Counted from the first letter of the stretch, positions 50,722-60,091 are shown. The stretch: DNA of 64,000 nt from Nocardiopsis sp. TSRI0078 (GCF_001905145.1 NZ_LWLB01000007.1:47157-111156); one strand, 5' to 3'. Numbers and translations: made by a program. Notes: generated from the sequence alone by a model not told the origin.

Positions 50722-52268
50722 TGGACGCCTACGAGCCATCTCCCCAGAACGGTCCCGGTGGGCTCACCGGGACCGTTCTGAGTGACCGTTACCGCCTGGA
50801 GGAGCAGATCGGCTCCGGCGGCATGGGCACGGTCTGGAAGGCCACCGACACCCTTCTCAGCCGCCCCGTCGCGGTGAAGCTGCTGCATCCCTCGCAGATG
50901 GCCGAGCCCACGGCCAGGGAGCGGTTCCGTACGGAGGGCCGGATCACCGCCGGCCTCTCCCATCCCGGGATCGCCCAGGTCTACGACTACGGCGAGGAGG
51001 AGGGCCGCGCGTTCCTGATCATGGAGCTCGTGGTCGGCGAACCGCTCTCCCAGGTGCTGCGGGAGAACGGACACCTCACCCCGGACCAGACCCTGGACTT
51101 CGTCTGCCAGGCTGCCCAGGCCCTGGCCGCCGCGCACGCGCGCGGCGTGGTGCACCGCGACATCAAGCCGGGGAACCTGCTGGTCACCGCCGACGGCCAG
51201 CTCAAACTCACCGACTTCGGCATCGCCAGGGGCGACATGTCGGTCACCCTCACCCAGACCGGCATGGTCATGGGCACCGCCCAGTACATCTCGCCGGAGC
51301 AGGCCTCCGGCAGGCCCGCGACCTCCTCCTCCGACCTCTACGCGCTCGGGGTCGTGGCCTACGAGTGCCTGGCCGGGACGCCGCCGTTCACCGGCGACAC
51401 CCCTGTGGCACTGGCGCTGGCGCACACCCGCGAGGATCCGCCGGAACTGCCCGACGACATCCCGGCGGACGTCGAGCACCTGGTGTCCTCACTGCTGCTG
51501 AAGGATCCGGAGGAGCGTCCCTCGTCGGCCAGCGAGGTGGCGCACCTGGCCGCGGTGATCCGCTCCAACTCCGGCACCGGACCGCCGACGCCCGCCGCGG
51601 GGTTCGAGGGCATGGCCCAGACCGCGGTGGTGGGCGCGGTCCCCGAGCCCGTCTCGGGCGCCGTGCCGCGCCGGAGCGGCGGACAGGCGACCGTCCCCCC
51701 TGACCTGGGAGGGGACTCCGCTACCCTGTCCGGAGGGCGGGAGCGCCGCATCAGCGCTTCCGTGGTCATGGCGGTGATCACCGCGACCGTCCTGATCGCG
51801 GCCGCGGTACTGGCGGGGTTCGTGTTCGGCGACAGGAGCCCGGCCAGCAACGTACGCGAGGCCGTCGACCCTCCGCCCGCGACCTCCTCCCCGTCCTCGG
51901 ACGACACGGACAACCCCGAGGACGACACCACCTCGGAGGAGGCTCCCGTGGTCCCCGACGAGGAGACCGGCTGGTCCACGGACCCCCGGGAACCCGTCGA
52001 GAGCCCCGCCCCCGGGGAGGGAGAGGACGAGGCCAGTCCCTCCCCCGAGAACGGGGACGAGGACGGGGACGAGGACGGAGGCGGGGACCAGGACGGCGAT
52101 CCGGGCAGGGAGAGCCCTCCGCCGGAGGATCCCGGCAACGAGAACCCCGGTGATCCTCCACCGCCCACCGGCGGAGGAAACGGCGGGGACGACGGGGGCA
52201 GCGGGGGCGGCGGAGACACTCCTCCGGGCAACGGCGGAGGAAGCGGCGAAAGCGGAACCACATCATAG
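50721..52268 (+). CDS. pknA: PknA-like membrane Ser/Thr protein kinase
   Basis: The 515-aa product has a kinase domain (about 15-280): P-loop IGSGGMGTVWKAT, VAVKLL Lys, HRDIKPGNLL catalytic loop (about 146-155), DFGIARG and the activation-loop sequence GTAQYISPEQ. A membrane helix lies at about 347-370 (VVMAVITATVLIAAAVLAGFVFG). The outside tail is Asp/Glu/Pro/Gly-rich with no folded domain. Its GTG overlaps the pbpA stop by one base. PknA and PknB co-control polar growth and cell wall synthesis. Confidence 0.94.
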   Translation: MDAYEPSPQNGPGGLTGTVLSDRYRLEEQIGSGGMGTVWKATDTLLSRPVAVKLLHPSQMAEPTARERFRTEGRITAGLSHPGIAQVYDYGEEEGRAFLIMELVVGEPLSQVLRENGHLTPDQTLDFVCQAAQALAAAHARGVVHRDIKPGNLLVTADGQLKLTDFGIARGDMSVTLTQTGMVMGTAQYISPEQASGRPATSSSDLYALGVVAYECLAGTPPFTGDTPVALALAHTREDPPELPDDIPADVEHLVSSLLLKDPEERPSSASEVAHLAAVIRSNSGTGPPTPAAGFEGMAQTAVVGAVPEPVSGAVPRRSGGQATVPPDLGGDSATLSGGRERRISASVVMAVITATVLIAAAVLAGFVFGDRSPASNVREAVDPPPATSSPSSDDTDNPEDDTTSEEAPVVPDEETGWSTDPREPVESPAPGEGEDEASPSPENGDEDGDEDGGGDQDGDPGRESPPPEDPGNENPGDPPPPTGGGNGGDDGGSGGGGDTPPGNGGGSGESGTTS

Positions 52269-52346
52269 ACACCATGAGCGAGAGACGTTCAGGGTAGGCG
52301 GCGGCCCGCGGGCGGCCTCCGGAAGACACGAGGATCAGTACACGAC

Positions 52347-54167
52347 ATGTCCCAGCCCCGGCTCCTTGGCGGACGCTACGAGCTCGACACCATCGTCGGG
52401 CGCGGCGGCATGGCCGAGGTCTACCGCGCACGCGACCTGCGCCTCGACCGGCTCGTCGCCATCAAGACCCTCAAACACGACATGGCCCGCGACCACGTGT
52501 TCCAGGCGCGGTTCCGGCGGGAGGCCCAGTCGGCGGCCTCCCTGAACCATCCCGCCATCATCGCGGTGTACGACACCGGCGAGGACATGATCGACGGGGT
52601 GTCCATCCCGTACATCGTCATGGAGTACGTGGACGGGCGGACCCTCAAGGAGCTTCTGGACGACGACCGCCGCCTGCTGCCGGAGCGCTCGGCGGAACTG
52701 GTCGACGGGATCCTCAAGGCTCTGGAGTACAGCCACGACAACGGGATCGTCCACCGCGACATCAAGCCCGCCAACGTGATGCTGACCCGCAGCGCCGAGG
52801 TCAAGGTGATGGACTTCGGCATCGCCCGGTCGATGGGGGACGACCAGGCGACGATGACCCAGACCTCCCAGGTCATCGGCACCGCCCAGTACCTGTCCCC
52901 GGAGCAGGCGCGCGGCGAGCGGGTGGATCCGCGCAGCGACATCTACTCCACCGGCTGCGTACTCTACGAACTGCTCACCGGCCGCCCGCCGTTCACCGGC
53001 GACTCCCCCGTCTCGATCGCCTACCAGCACGTGCGCGAGGACCCGATCCCGCCGAGCGAGGTGGACCCGCAGGTCCCCGAGTGGCTGGAGGACATCACCC
53101 TGCGGGCGATGACCAAGAACCGCGAGGAGCGGTACCAGAACGCGGCCGAGATGCGCGCGGACATCCAGCGCGGTCTGGCCGGGATGCCCACCCAGGCGGG
53201 CACCATGGCCATGGCGGCGGCCGGGGCCACGACGGCGATGCCTCCCGCGCCCGGCGACCGGTACGACGACTACGACGACTACGACGACGGCTACGACGAC
53301 CGGTACGACGACCGCGGCAAGGGCGGAGCCGGCAAGACCGCGCTGTGGGTCCTGCTCGGCGTCGGCGTGATCGCCTCCCTGGCGCTGGTGTTCTTCCTGA
53401 TCAACATGAACCCCGGTCCGGAGACCGCCAAGGTGCCGGACGTGGCCGGGTCCACGGCCGAGGAGGCGCAGACCGAGCTCGGCGATGCGGGCTTCGACGA
53501 CACCAGGGTCGAACAGCGGGCGGACGCGGAGGTCGAGGAGGGCCGGGTCATCGAGACCGACCCGGCCGCGGACGAGGACGTGCCGCTGACCGAGGAGATC
53601 GTCCTGTACGTCTCCAGCGGGCCGGACGCCGTCCAAATCCCGTCGGTGGAGGGCCAGAGCGAGTCCGAGGCGACGAGCACGCTGGAGGGCGCGGGCTTCG
53701 AGAACATCTCCACCGAGCCGCAGGCCCACGACAGCGTGCCCGAGGGCAACGCGATCGGCACCGACCCTTCCGCCGGCGAGGCGGTCGCCCCGGACACCGA
53801 GATCAGGCTGCTGGTCTCCTCCGGCCCCGACGAGGTGGCGGTCCCCGACCTGCTCGGCATGACCCAGTCGGGCGCCCAGTCGGCCCTGGAGCAGCGCGGG
53901 CTGAGCGCCTCCTTCACGGAGGAGCCGAGCACGGAGGGCCCGGTGGGCACGGTCATCAGGCAGGACCCCCAGAACGGGCAGTCGGTGGCGCCGGGGAGCA
54001 CGGTGAACGTCGTGCTCGCGGCCGAGCCGGAGACGGAGGAGCCCCCGCCCGGCAACGGCGAGCAGTCGCCCCCGGGCAACGGGGAGGAGCCCCCGCCCGG
54101 CAACGGCGGGCAGTCGCCCCCGGGCAACGGGGACGGGGACGACGACGACGGCTTCGAGTTCCCCTAG
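52347..54167 (+). CDS. pknB: PknB: PASTA-domain Ser/Thr protein kinase
   Basis: The 606-aa product has a kinase domain (about 10-275): VGRGGMAEVYRAR, IKTLK Lys, HRDIKPANVML (about 136), DFGIARS and SQVIGTAQYLSPEQ. A Tyr/Asp-rich juxtamembrane region, a membrane helix (about 331-352) and three PASTA repeats follow (about 365-430, 432-500, 501-567; AKVPDVAGSTAEEA, VQIPSVEGQSESEA, VAVPDLLGMTQSGA). PASTA domains bind muropeptides. The tail repeats PPGNGE four times. Three PASTA units is one fewer than in mycobacterial PknB. Confidence 0.95.
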   Translation: MSQPRLLGGRYELDTIVGRGGMAEVYRARDLRLDRLVAIKTLKHDMARDHVFQARFRREAQSAASLNHPAIIAVYDTGEDMIDGVSIPYIVMEYVDGRTLKELLDDDRRLLPERSAELVDGILKALEYSHDNGIVHRDIKPANVMLTRSAEVKVMDFGIARSMGDDQATMTQTSQVIGTAQYLSPEQARGERVDPRSDIYSTGCVLYELLTGRPPFTGDSPVSIAYQHVREDPIPPSEVDPQVPEWLEDITLRAMTKNREERYQNAAEMRADIQRGLAGMPTQAGTMAMAAAGATTAMPPAPGDRYDDYDDYDDGYDDRYDDRGKGGAGKTALWVLLGVGVIASLALVFFLINMNPGPETAKVPDVAGSTAEEAQTELGDAGFDDTRVEQRADAEVEEGRVIETDPAADEDVPLTEEIVLYVSSGPDAVQIPSVEGQSESEATSTLEGAGFENISTEPQAHDSVPEGNAIGTDPSAGEAVAPDTEIRLLVSSGPDEVAVPDLLGMTQSGAQSALEQRGLSASFTEEPSTEGPVGTVIRQDPQNGQSVAPGSTVNVVLAAEPETEEPPPGNGEQSPPGNGEEPPPGNGGQSPPGNGDGDDDDGFEFP

Positions 54168-54277
54168 CCGAGGCGGCCGGACGAGGGCCGAGGCGGTCGG
54201 GGACGGCCGGACGAGATGGCGGGTCGTGTCGCACGCGGGTGCGGCACGGCCCGTCCGCGTACCGGGGTGTACCCCTT

Positions 54278-54330
54278 CCGTGGTGCGGGGCGACCCGCCG
54301 GCCGTACCTCCCCGTGGTGCGGGGCGACCC
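54278..54330 (+). repeat. Direct repeat upstream of crgA
   Basis: CCGTGGTGCGGGGCGACCC occurs exactly twice (54278-54296, 54312-54330), 34 bp apart, followed by TAGACT (54358-54363) as a possible -10 of crgA. It could be a binding site of a developmental regulator. Confidence 0.65.
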
Positions 54331-54408
54331 AACGGTGACGGGGGCCTCTTCTGGGGCGTAGACTGTGCTTTCGTTGACGAACCCGCCCCACGTACTGGAG
54401 CAGCGACC

Positions 54409-54663
54409 GTGCCCAAGTCCCGCAGCGATCGCAAGAAGAAGGCCGTCTACACGCCTCCTCCTTCGAAGGAGAAGCCCAAGGTCAGTCCGCGCTGGCTGGT
54501 CCCGACGATGCTGGGCTTCTTCGCCTTGGGCATTCTCTGGATCGCGGTCTACTACATCGCGGGTGCCCAGGTCCCCTACATGCAGGACTGGCACAACTGG
54601 AACCTGCTGATCGGATTCAGCGGGATCATCGTGGCCGTCATCCTGTCCACGCGCTGGCACTGA
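54409..54663 (+). CDS. crgA: CrgA: cell division protein with two membrane helices
   Basis: The 84-aa product has a basic Pro-rich N-terminus (MPKSRSDRKKKAVYTPPP), a first helix (WLVPTMLGFFALGILWIAVYYI) and a second (NWNLLIGFSGIIVAVILSTRWH). It matches CrgA, which binds FtsZ, FtsI and PbpA-type proteins and times septation in aerial hyphae. The GTG has GGAG 8 nt upstream. The position next to pknB and a convergent rhomboid gene is conserved in actinomycetes. Confidence 0.95.
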   Translation: MPKSRSDRKKKAVYTPPPSKEKPKVSPRWLVPTMLGFFALGILWIAVYYIAGAQVPYMQDWHNWNLLIGFSGIIVAVILSTRWH

Positions 54664-54769
54664 CCTCGCGGCGGTCGGCGGGCGCGCCCTTTCGAGGATC
54701 GGCGCGGGTGCTCCCCCCACGTGGACACACGCACCCGCGCTGAGCTGAGTTGAACAGCACCGACACACG

Positions 54770-54800
54770 TTTTCCACAGGGTTATCCACAGGCTGTGGGT
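54770..54800. promoter_or_regulatory. DnaA-box-like cluster
   Basis: TTTTCCACA (54770-54778) and TTATCCACA (54782-54790) lie 12 bp apart; the second equals the E. coli DnaA-box consensus. CTGTGGGTA follows in opposite orientation (about 54793-54801). The sites lie in the crgA-rhomboid gap, not in a dnaA-dnaN intergenic region. Confidence 0.55.
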
Positions 54801-54890
54801 AGCTCTCCTCGTCATGCCCGCAGGCGGTGGCGCCGCTCGCCGTACACGCGGGACACGGGAGAGCGGGCGAAGGGCGACGGGAGACGGTAA

Positions 54891-54919
54891 GGGCCCCGGA
54901 GGAGACTCCCCCAGGGCCC
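54891..54919. terminator. Hairpin between crgA and the rhomboid gene
   Basis: GGGCCC at 54891-54896 and at 54914-54919, with further pairing of GGAG/CTCC inside, forms a stem 22 bp beyond the end of the leftward rhomboid gene. Confidence 0.6.
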
Positions 54920-54940
54920 GTCCGGCCGGTGTCCCCGTCG

Positions 54941-55861
54941 TCAGCCGAGGACGATCAGCGGCGCCGTGGCGACCAGGGCCGCGAGCAGCGCCGCGAACGC
55001 CAGCGCCAGCAGGACGTGTGTGACCGTGCGGGCCGTGTTCCCCGAGGACCTGCCGGGCAGGTAGGCGAACACGGCACCGAGGAGGAGCCCGGCGACCAGT
55101 CCGCCGATGTGCGCGGTCCAGGAGATGTTCGGGACCACGAAGGTCAGAACGAGGTTGACCGCCAGCAGGACACCGATCATGCGCAGGTCCAGGCCCAGCC
55201 GCCTGCCGATGACGAACACCGCCCCGAAGAGGGCGAAGATCGCGCCGGAGGCGCCGACCGAGAACTGGTAGGGCTCCACCAGGAGGCTGAGCACCGACCC
55301 CGCGAGCGCGCCGAGCACCCACAGGGCGAGGAAGCGGCCGTGTCCCAGCCAGCGCTCCAGCTGCGTTCCCAGGATGTACAGGGCGTACCCGTTGAACAGC
55401 AGGTGGAAGATGCCGCCGTGCAGGAACGCGGCCGTGATCAGCCGGTGCCACTCGCCGGCGATCACCCCGAGGAGGGTTCCGTCCTCCGTCTGGCCGAGGC
55501 CGAGCATGGCGAAGTCCCAGACCAGCGGTGAGGCACCCGCCTGGCCGACCGGCTGGGAGGTGCCCAGCTGGGCTATGAACCCCGCCACCATCATGCCCAG
55601 GAGCGCCCACGTCACGTAGGGCTTGGCCACGGCCCTGCCCCCGAACGCCGTCCGTGCCCGGCGCATCCCACGGTTCCCCTCCGAGACGCAGCCGGGGCAC
55701 TGGAAGCCCACGGACGCCTCGACCATGCAGTCCGGGCAGATGGGCCGCTCGCACCTGCTGCAGCTGACTCCGGTCTCCCGGTCGGAGTGCCGGTAGCAGG
55801 TGCGCGAGGCCCGGGGTTCCGGTTCCGGTGAGGCTCCGGACGGCGGCGGGGGTGCGCTCAT
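54941..55861 (-). CDS. Rhomboid-family intramembrane serine protease
   Basis: The 306-aa product starts with a Cys-rich zinc-binding segment (CYRHSDRETGVSCSRCERPICPDCM...CPGC, about 22-57), then six or seven membrane helices. The catalytic Ser is in FSVGASGAIFALFG (about residue 197) and the His in WTAHIGGLVAGLL (about 248); the loop WHRLITAAFLHGGIFHLLFN is the rhomboid signature. It should cleave a membrane protein; the substrate is unknown. The gene faces crgA and runs the same way as the cyclophilin gene. Confidence 0.93.
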   Translation of the reverse strand: MSAPPPPSGASPEPEPRASRTCYRHSDRETGVSCSRCERPICPDCMVEASVGFQCPGCVSEGNRGMRRARTAFGGRAVAKPYVTWALLGMMVAGFIAQLGTSQPVGQAGASPLVWDFAMLGLGQTEDGTLLGVIAGEWHRLITAAFLHGGIFHLLFNGYALYILGTQLERWLGHGRFLALWVLGALAGSVLSLLVEPYQFSVGASGAIFALFGAVFVIGRRLGLDLRMIGVLLAVNLVLTFVVPNISWTAHIGGLVAGLLLGAVFAYLPGRSSGNTARTVTHVLLALAFAALLAALVATAPLIVLG

Positions 55862-55901
55862 GAGCGGGTTCTTCCTCCTCGGGATATGAGCACCGTCGCC
55901 G

Positions 55902-56426
55902 CTAGCGGCTGATCTCGATGCTGTTGACCACCACGTCCTCGCGCGGGCGGTCCTGGGAGTCGGTGGCGACCTGCGAGATCGCGGTGACCACCTCGGTGCC
56001 CTCGACGACCTCGCCGAAGATGGTGTGGCGGCCGTCGAGCCAGTACGGCTTGTCCACGGTGATGAAGAACTGCGAACCGTTGGTGCCCGGGCCCGCGTTG
56101 GCCATGGCCAGCAGGAACGGGCGGTCGAAGCGCAGGCTCGGGTGGATCTCGTCCTTGAAGGTGTAGCCGGGGCCGCCGCGGCCGGTACCGAGCGGGTCGC
56201 CGCCCTGGACCATGAAGCCGTCGATGACGCGGTGGAAGATCGTGCCCTCGTACAGGCTGCTGTTGGACGGCTTACCCGTGGTGGGGTCCATCCACTGCTT
56301 CGTCCCCTCGGCCAGGCCGATGAAGTTGGCGACCGTCTCCGGCGCCTCCTCCTCGAACAGCTTGACGACGATGGTTCCCTTTGAGGTGTTCAGCCGCGCG
56401 GTGGGCTGACCCGTGGAGTCCGACAC
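55902..56426 (-). CDS. ppiA: Peptidyl-prolyl cis-trans isomerase, cyclophilin type
   Basis: The 174-aa cytosolic cyclophilin has the core motifs FHRVIDGFMVQGGDPLGTGRGGPGYTF split around residue 60, FLLAMANAGPGTNGSQFFITV and WLDGRHTIFGEVVEG. The Arg, Phe, Gln and His residues of the active site are present. It assists folding at prolyl bonds. The GTG at 56426 is the family start. The conserved neighbourhood crgA-rhomboid-ppiA supports the call. Confidence 0.95.
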   Translation of the reverse strand: MSDSTGQPTARLNTSKGTIVVKLFEEEAPETVANFIGLAEGTKQWMDPTTGKPSNSSLYEGTIFHRVIDGFMVQGGDPLGTGRGGPGYTFKDEIHPSLRFDRPFLLAMANAGPGTNGSQFFITVDKPYWLDGRHTIFGEVVEGTEVVTAISQVATDSQDRPREDVVVNSIEISR

Positions 56427-56932
56427 CTACGTGCCTTTCGGTCGACTTCGTTTACGTGCTCACGTTACCCGTCCGCGTCCCGGGCTCGGCCTGCGCCGGT
56501 CGCCGCGGCAGCGGGGTTCGTCCGGTGCGGTGGGATCTGTGGGGGTCTGCTCGATTTGGCGGAGGCCTGTGGAGGTCTGCTGGGTTCGGCGGGGAGTCGC
56601 GCGGTTCGGTACGGGGCCCGTTCGACTCGGTGCAGGGTTCGTTAGATCCGGCCTGGACCTGCGCGGTTCGGTACGGGGTTCACTCGGTGCGGCTCGGGGC
56701 CCGTTCGGCGCGGCGGGGTTTCGGACTCGCACAAGGGGAAGCCTTGGGGGCAAACGCGAGGAGAAAACCCGCCGGGCAGTGTCGAAACGTAGATCACACC
56801 CGGAGAGGACGTATGTTGAGATAACACCCGGGTAACGGGTAAGGACGACGGGGAATCCGCCCGTGTGGCACCGATCGTCGGCCACCCGGGTGGGGACCGC
56901 AGAACCGGTGAATGATCGAAGGAGCTGACGAC
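56427..56932. other. Intergenic region with GGTTCGG-type short repeats
   Basis: From about 56530 to 56710, GCGGTTCGGTACGGGG-like units occur in irregular copies (for example near 56600 and 56668). No ORF has a start signal and coding bias. The right part should hold the promoter of the DUF5324 gene. Confidence 0.55.
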
Positions 56933-57544
56933 GTGCCTATCACTTCCAAGCGACGCAAGGCACGCAAGGAGGCGGAGATTACCCTCGCCCTCGCCCGCCT
57001 GCAGGACCTGGCCAGGGAACAGGCCGACAGGATCGGCCCGTACGCCGACCAGGCGCGCGACCAGGCCGCCCTGAAGCTCCTCCAGGCCCGCGGATGGACC
57101 GCGCCACGGCTGGAGAGCGCCGCACTGCGTGTGGAGGACACCGTGGCGCCGCGCGTGGCCGGGGCGCTCAGCGCCGCCGCGCACCGCGTCAGCCCGGTCC
57201 AGGGCCGTCGCGGACTGCGACTGGGGCGGCGCCGGAACAAGCTCGGTGTCTCCCGCGGGGTCCTGATCGGGGGCGCCGCCGTGGTCGGCGGTCTGGTCGT
57301 GTACTCGCTCGTCCGCCTGCGCCAGGCGTCCCAGGACGCCGAGTGGCAGGAGCACCTGGACCAGGCGCGCGACCAGGTCCGCGAGACCAGGGAGAACCTG
57401 GAGGAGCGGGCGTCCAAGACGGCCGAGAAGGCCGGGGAGGGCGTCGAGGAGACCGTCAAGACGGCCAAGAGCAAGGGCAAGGAGACCGTTCGCACGGCCA
57501 CGGGCGGCAACCGGGCCAAGGAGAACGGTCAGCCCGGCCGCTAA
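56933..57544 (+). CDS. DUF5324 family membrane protein
   Basis: The 203-aa product is helical: a basic start (MPITSKRRKARKEA), long amphipathic helices (AREQADRIGPYADQARDQAALK), one membrane segment (VLIGGAAVVGGLVVYSLV, about 112-130) and a Lys/Glu/Thr-rich coiled-coil tail that resembles apolipophorin/LEA-like repeats. It matches DUF5324 of streptomycetes, of unknown function. The GTG at 56933 has GGAG 8 nt upstream. Confidence 0.85.
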   Translation: MPITSKRRKARKEAEITLALARLQDLAREQADRIGPYADQARDQAALKLLQARGWTAPRLESAALRVEDTVAPRVAGALSAAAHRVSPVQGRRGLRLGRRRNKLGVSRGVLIGGAAVVGGLVVYSLVRLRQASQDAEWQEHLDQARDQVRETRENLEERASKTAEKAGEGVEETVKTAKSKGKETVRTATGGNRAKENGQPGR

Positions 57545-57660
57545 GGACGCCGTGATGGCGGACGACGAATGACGGATGCCGGTTACCGGACGGCGGACAC
57601 CGGATGCCGGACGGCGGATGACGGATACCAGATGCCGGGTGTCGGAACGAAGACGAGATA
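57545..57660 (+). repeat. Degenerate tandem repeat rich in GGATGCCGGA
   Basis: Units such as GGATGCCGGACGGCGGATGA and variants repeat with drift over about 110 bp. No gene is seen between here and 57836, where the next gene ends. Confidence 0.6.
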
Positions 57661-57835
57661 ACGACGGGATACGGGCCGCCGTGTCGGATGGGGCAGGAGT
57701 CCCTCCTGCGGGCCGGTCCCTCCCCCCGCCGGGGCGGTCCCTTCCGCCCCGGCCTCGTCGTGTCCGGGACCGCCGTGTCCGGACTCCGCCCCGAGGGACC
57801 GCGCTCTGGGGACCGTCTGCTCCGGCGCGCCCCGT

Positions 57836-58480
57836 TCAGTCGTCCTTGAGGACGCGGAAGAACATCGGATAGCGCCAGTTCCTGCCCATGAGGCTGGCGA
57901 TGGTGGCGACGGCCGGAAGTACCGTCCAGCCCAGGGCCACGGCGAGCGTCACCAGGAGGGGTGCGACGAGCCAGAACAGGAGCACGCTCACGAGCCCGGT
58001 GACGATGCAGAAGATCTGGAAGTTCAGCGACTCCATGGCCTGGCGGCGCACGTAGGGCGAGATCCTGTCACTGAGGAGGAAGAGGACCAGGGGCGCGACG
58101 ACGGGGAAGAAGTAGTTCCCGCCGTGCCCGACTGCGGCCACGACCCGTTCGGCCGGTGTGCTCGGCAGGGGCTCGCGGGGGTCGGTTCCCTCCTTGCCGC
58201 CCTGGCTCCTGAATGCTCCGAACGGGCCCGCGGGCGCCGCCCGGGGAGCTCCTGAGGGCGTGACCCCCAGGTCTTCCGTGAGGGGGACGAGGTCGGCCCC
58301 GAACTTGGCCCGCATGGCCTTCTCGGTGCGCTCGCCGAACTCCTCCTCGTCGAGCTGGCCGCGGCCGAACGCCTCCCGGAGAACTCCGATGACGTCGTCG
58401 CGTTCGGCGTCGGTGAGGCGGATCTGCGGCCTGGCCTGCGGTTCCCAGGGGCGCCTCGCCGGGTACTGAGGGTCCTGCAC
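57836..58480 (-). CDS. DUF1707 and DUF4870 domain membrane protein
   Basis: The 214-aa product has an N-terminal DUF1707 domain (RLTDAERDDVIGVLREAFGRGQLDEEEFGERTEKAMRA, about 20-58), a Pro/Gly linker and a DUF4870 domain with three membrane helices (about 115-200: NYFFPVVAPLVLFLLSD, ISPYVRRQAMESLNFQIF). The GTG at 58480 is preferred because GGGAG lies 5 nt upstream. Both domains are common in actinomycetes; their joint role is unknown. Confidence 0.85.
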   Translation of the reverse strand: MQDPQYPARRPWEPQARPQIRLTDAERDDVIGVLREAFGRGQLDEEEFGERTEKAMRAKFGADLVPLTEDLGVTPSGAPRAAPAGPFGAFRSQGGKEGTDPREPLPSTPAERVVAAVGHGGNYFFPVVAPLVLFLLSDRISPYVRRQAMESLNFQIFCIVTGLVSVLLFWLVAPLLVTLAVALGWTVLPAVATIASLMGRNWRYPMFFRVLKDD

Positions 58481-58700
58481 AGCCACTCCCACTCCCAACG
58501 GCGACGGGAGTACGGCACTGATCGGCCGTACTCCCACCATGATGCGCCGTAGGGACGGATATGGGTATCGGGGCCGTCCCTGATCCTCCCCTGAGCCGCC
58601 CCTCCCCCCTGCGGCGGAGGACGCCCCCGACTTTCGTCTACGTCCGTCCACGTCCTCCGCGGGGCGGCGCCGGGGCTCCCCTCCCGTCCCCGGCGGCCGG

Positions 58701-59021
58701 CTAGCTCCGCACGGCGACCGCGACCTCCTGTCCGGCGCGTTCGCGCTCGCGCTCGTAGCGGCGCTCGGCACTGGTGAGCAGCTCGTACCAGTTGGTGACG
58801 TCCTTGCGTCGGCGCAGCAGGGCGCGGCGCTCGCGTTCGGTCATGCCTCCCCAGACCCCGAACTCGATACGGCTGTCGAGTGCCTCGGCCAGGCACTGTG
58901 TACGGACCGGGCAGCCCCGGCAGATCAGCTTGGCGCGGTTCTGAGCCGCTCCCTGCACGAACAGAGCGTCAGGGTCGATCTCCCGGCATTTGGCACGGGT
59001 CGCCATCTTCTCATTCCACAT
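58701..59021 (-). CDS. wblA: WhiB-family iron-sulfur regulator WblA (WhiB4-like)
   Basis: The 106-aa product has the four cluster-binding Cys (C12, C34, C37, C43), the loop FGVWGGMTERERRALLRRR and a basic C-terminal tail. The sequence DPDALFVQGAAQNRAK and EFGVWGGMTERERRALLRRR are those of WblA/WhiB4. WblA controls the switch to sporulation, antibiotic output and oxidative stress genes in Streptomyces. GGGAG and GGGG precede the ATG. The upstream region is long (59022 to the tRNA-Ala terminator). Confidence 0.93.
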   Translation of the reverse strand: MWNEKMATRAKCREIDPDALFVQGAAQNRAKLICRGCPVRTQCLAEALDSRIEFGVWGGMTERERRALLRRRKDVTNWYELLTSAERRYERERERAGQEVAVAVRS

Positions 59022-60038
59022 GTTGCCCCACTCCCAAGATCAGCATGTGTGGTGATCGGAAAATCCGTCGACTGGCGCGACCGTCGACGGGCGAGGAGAC
59101 GCGGGCCGATCCGAGGACGGTGTCACGTGGCCGTGCGGGGGGCCGCACGTCCCGTCTTCGGGGGTTGATCGTTTCGGCGCGCTGTCTTCCTCGTTGTCAC
59201 TGGTGTCGAAACTACGGTTCGTCCTAGTTCACCAACAGACCCCAAGAGGCCTATTTCTCATATGGCCCAGTAGGACCATTGCACTTAGAGGAAGTGTCAT
59301 CATACACACACGCAGAGTGACCGCATGTGGTAGAAGCGGACTCCCGGGACCGGAAGGAAAGGCTGCTCCCCGGTCTTTCCCCGACAAGCCGGATGACCTG
59401 GGGGTTCGCGCCTGCTCCACGACGGGCTCCCCAGCAGGGAGTGTCCGGGCGAAGGGGACTCTGGGTCATCCACCTCACCCGAACGGGCTATACGGGCCCC
59501 GGGGACGCACCCGACGCATGGCTCCATGCGCCACCCATTTCCCATCCGTGGGGACGAACCGGAACTACTGATTAGTAACCATGGAGGAAGCTATGCAGGC
59601 AGCCCCAGAAGCAATCATGGAGGTGCCCCTGGGTGGCCATGGGGTAGCGATGAGGCGACTATGGAGAAACGTCAGACTCTGACCGGGATATCCCTATTTG
59701 AGATGGACAAGGGCTCCATGGATCCGGACAGGAGTTCCAGAGTCCGGCCTTCTTCGCGAGCGATTTGCACGGTGCGTTTCAGGGCAATCCTGGCCGGATC
59801 CGGCCTTTACCCGGGAAGGCCTCGGAAGGGGATTCACGGGAGGGGGCCGGCGGAAGGGCCTTCACTGCCCTTCACTCCGGAAGAGCCGGCGTTCGAGGGA
59901 GGAGAGATGGCAGGAAGGAGGAGGGGAGGGAGGGAAGGGCGAGGCGGGCGGTGGGCGCCGACGCCGAGGTGCGGAAGGCTGCTACGCCGGCGGGCGACGA
60001 CCGCGGGGGCGACGTGCCGGCCTTGGGTGGACACGAAG
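59022..60038. other. Long non-coding region upstream of wblA
   Basis: About 1 kb with no convincing gene on either strand. From 59170 to 59800 the DNA is less GC-rich than its surroundings. Near 59578-59665 short ATGGAG(G)-containing units recur (CCATGGAGG, TCATGGAGG, CTATGGAGA). It probably holds the wblA promoter and 5' leader; the wblA gene in Streptomyces is known to have complex control. Confidence 0.6.
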
Positions 60039-60083
60039 AAGGCGACCCCGCGAGCAAGTGGAACCTGCGGGCGGGGTCGCCTT
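60039..60083 (-). terminator. Terminator of tRNA-Ala
   Basis: AAGGCGACCCCGC (60039-60051) and its exact complement (60071-60083) form a perfect 13-bp stem, 9 bp after the tRNA 3' end, with CTTCTTCG following on the minus strand. Confidence 0.8.
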
Positions 60084-60091
60084 GGGACGAG

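Noticed and set aside
54770..54801. Chromosomal oriC at the DnaA-box cluster
   Set aside because: Only two or three boxes, no AT-rich unwinding region and no dnaA or dnaN gene nearby.
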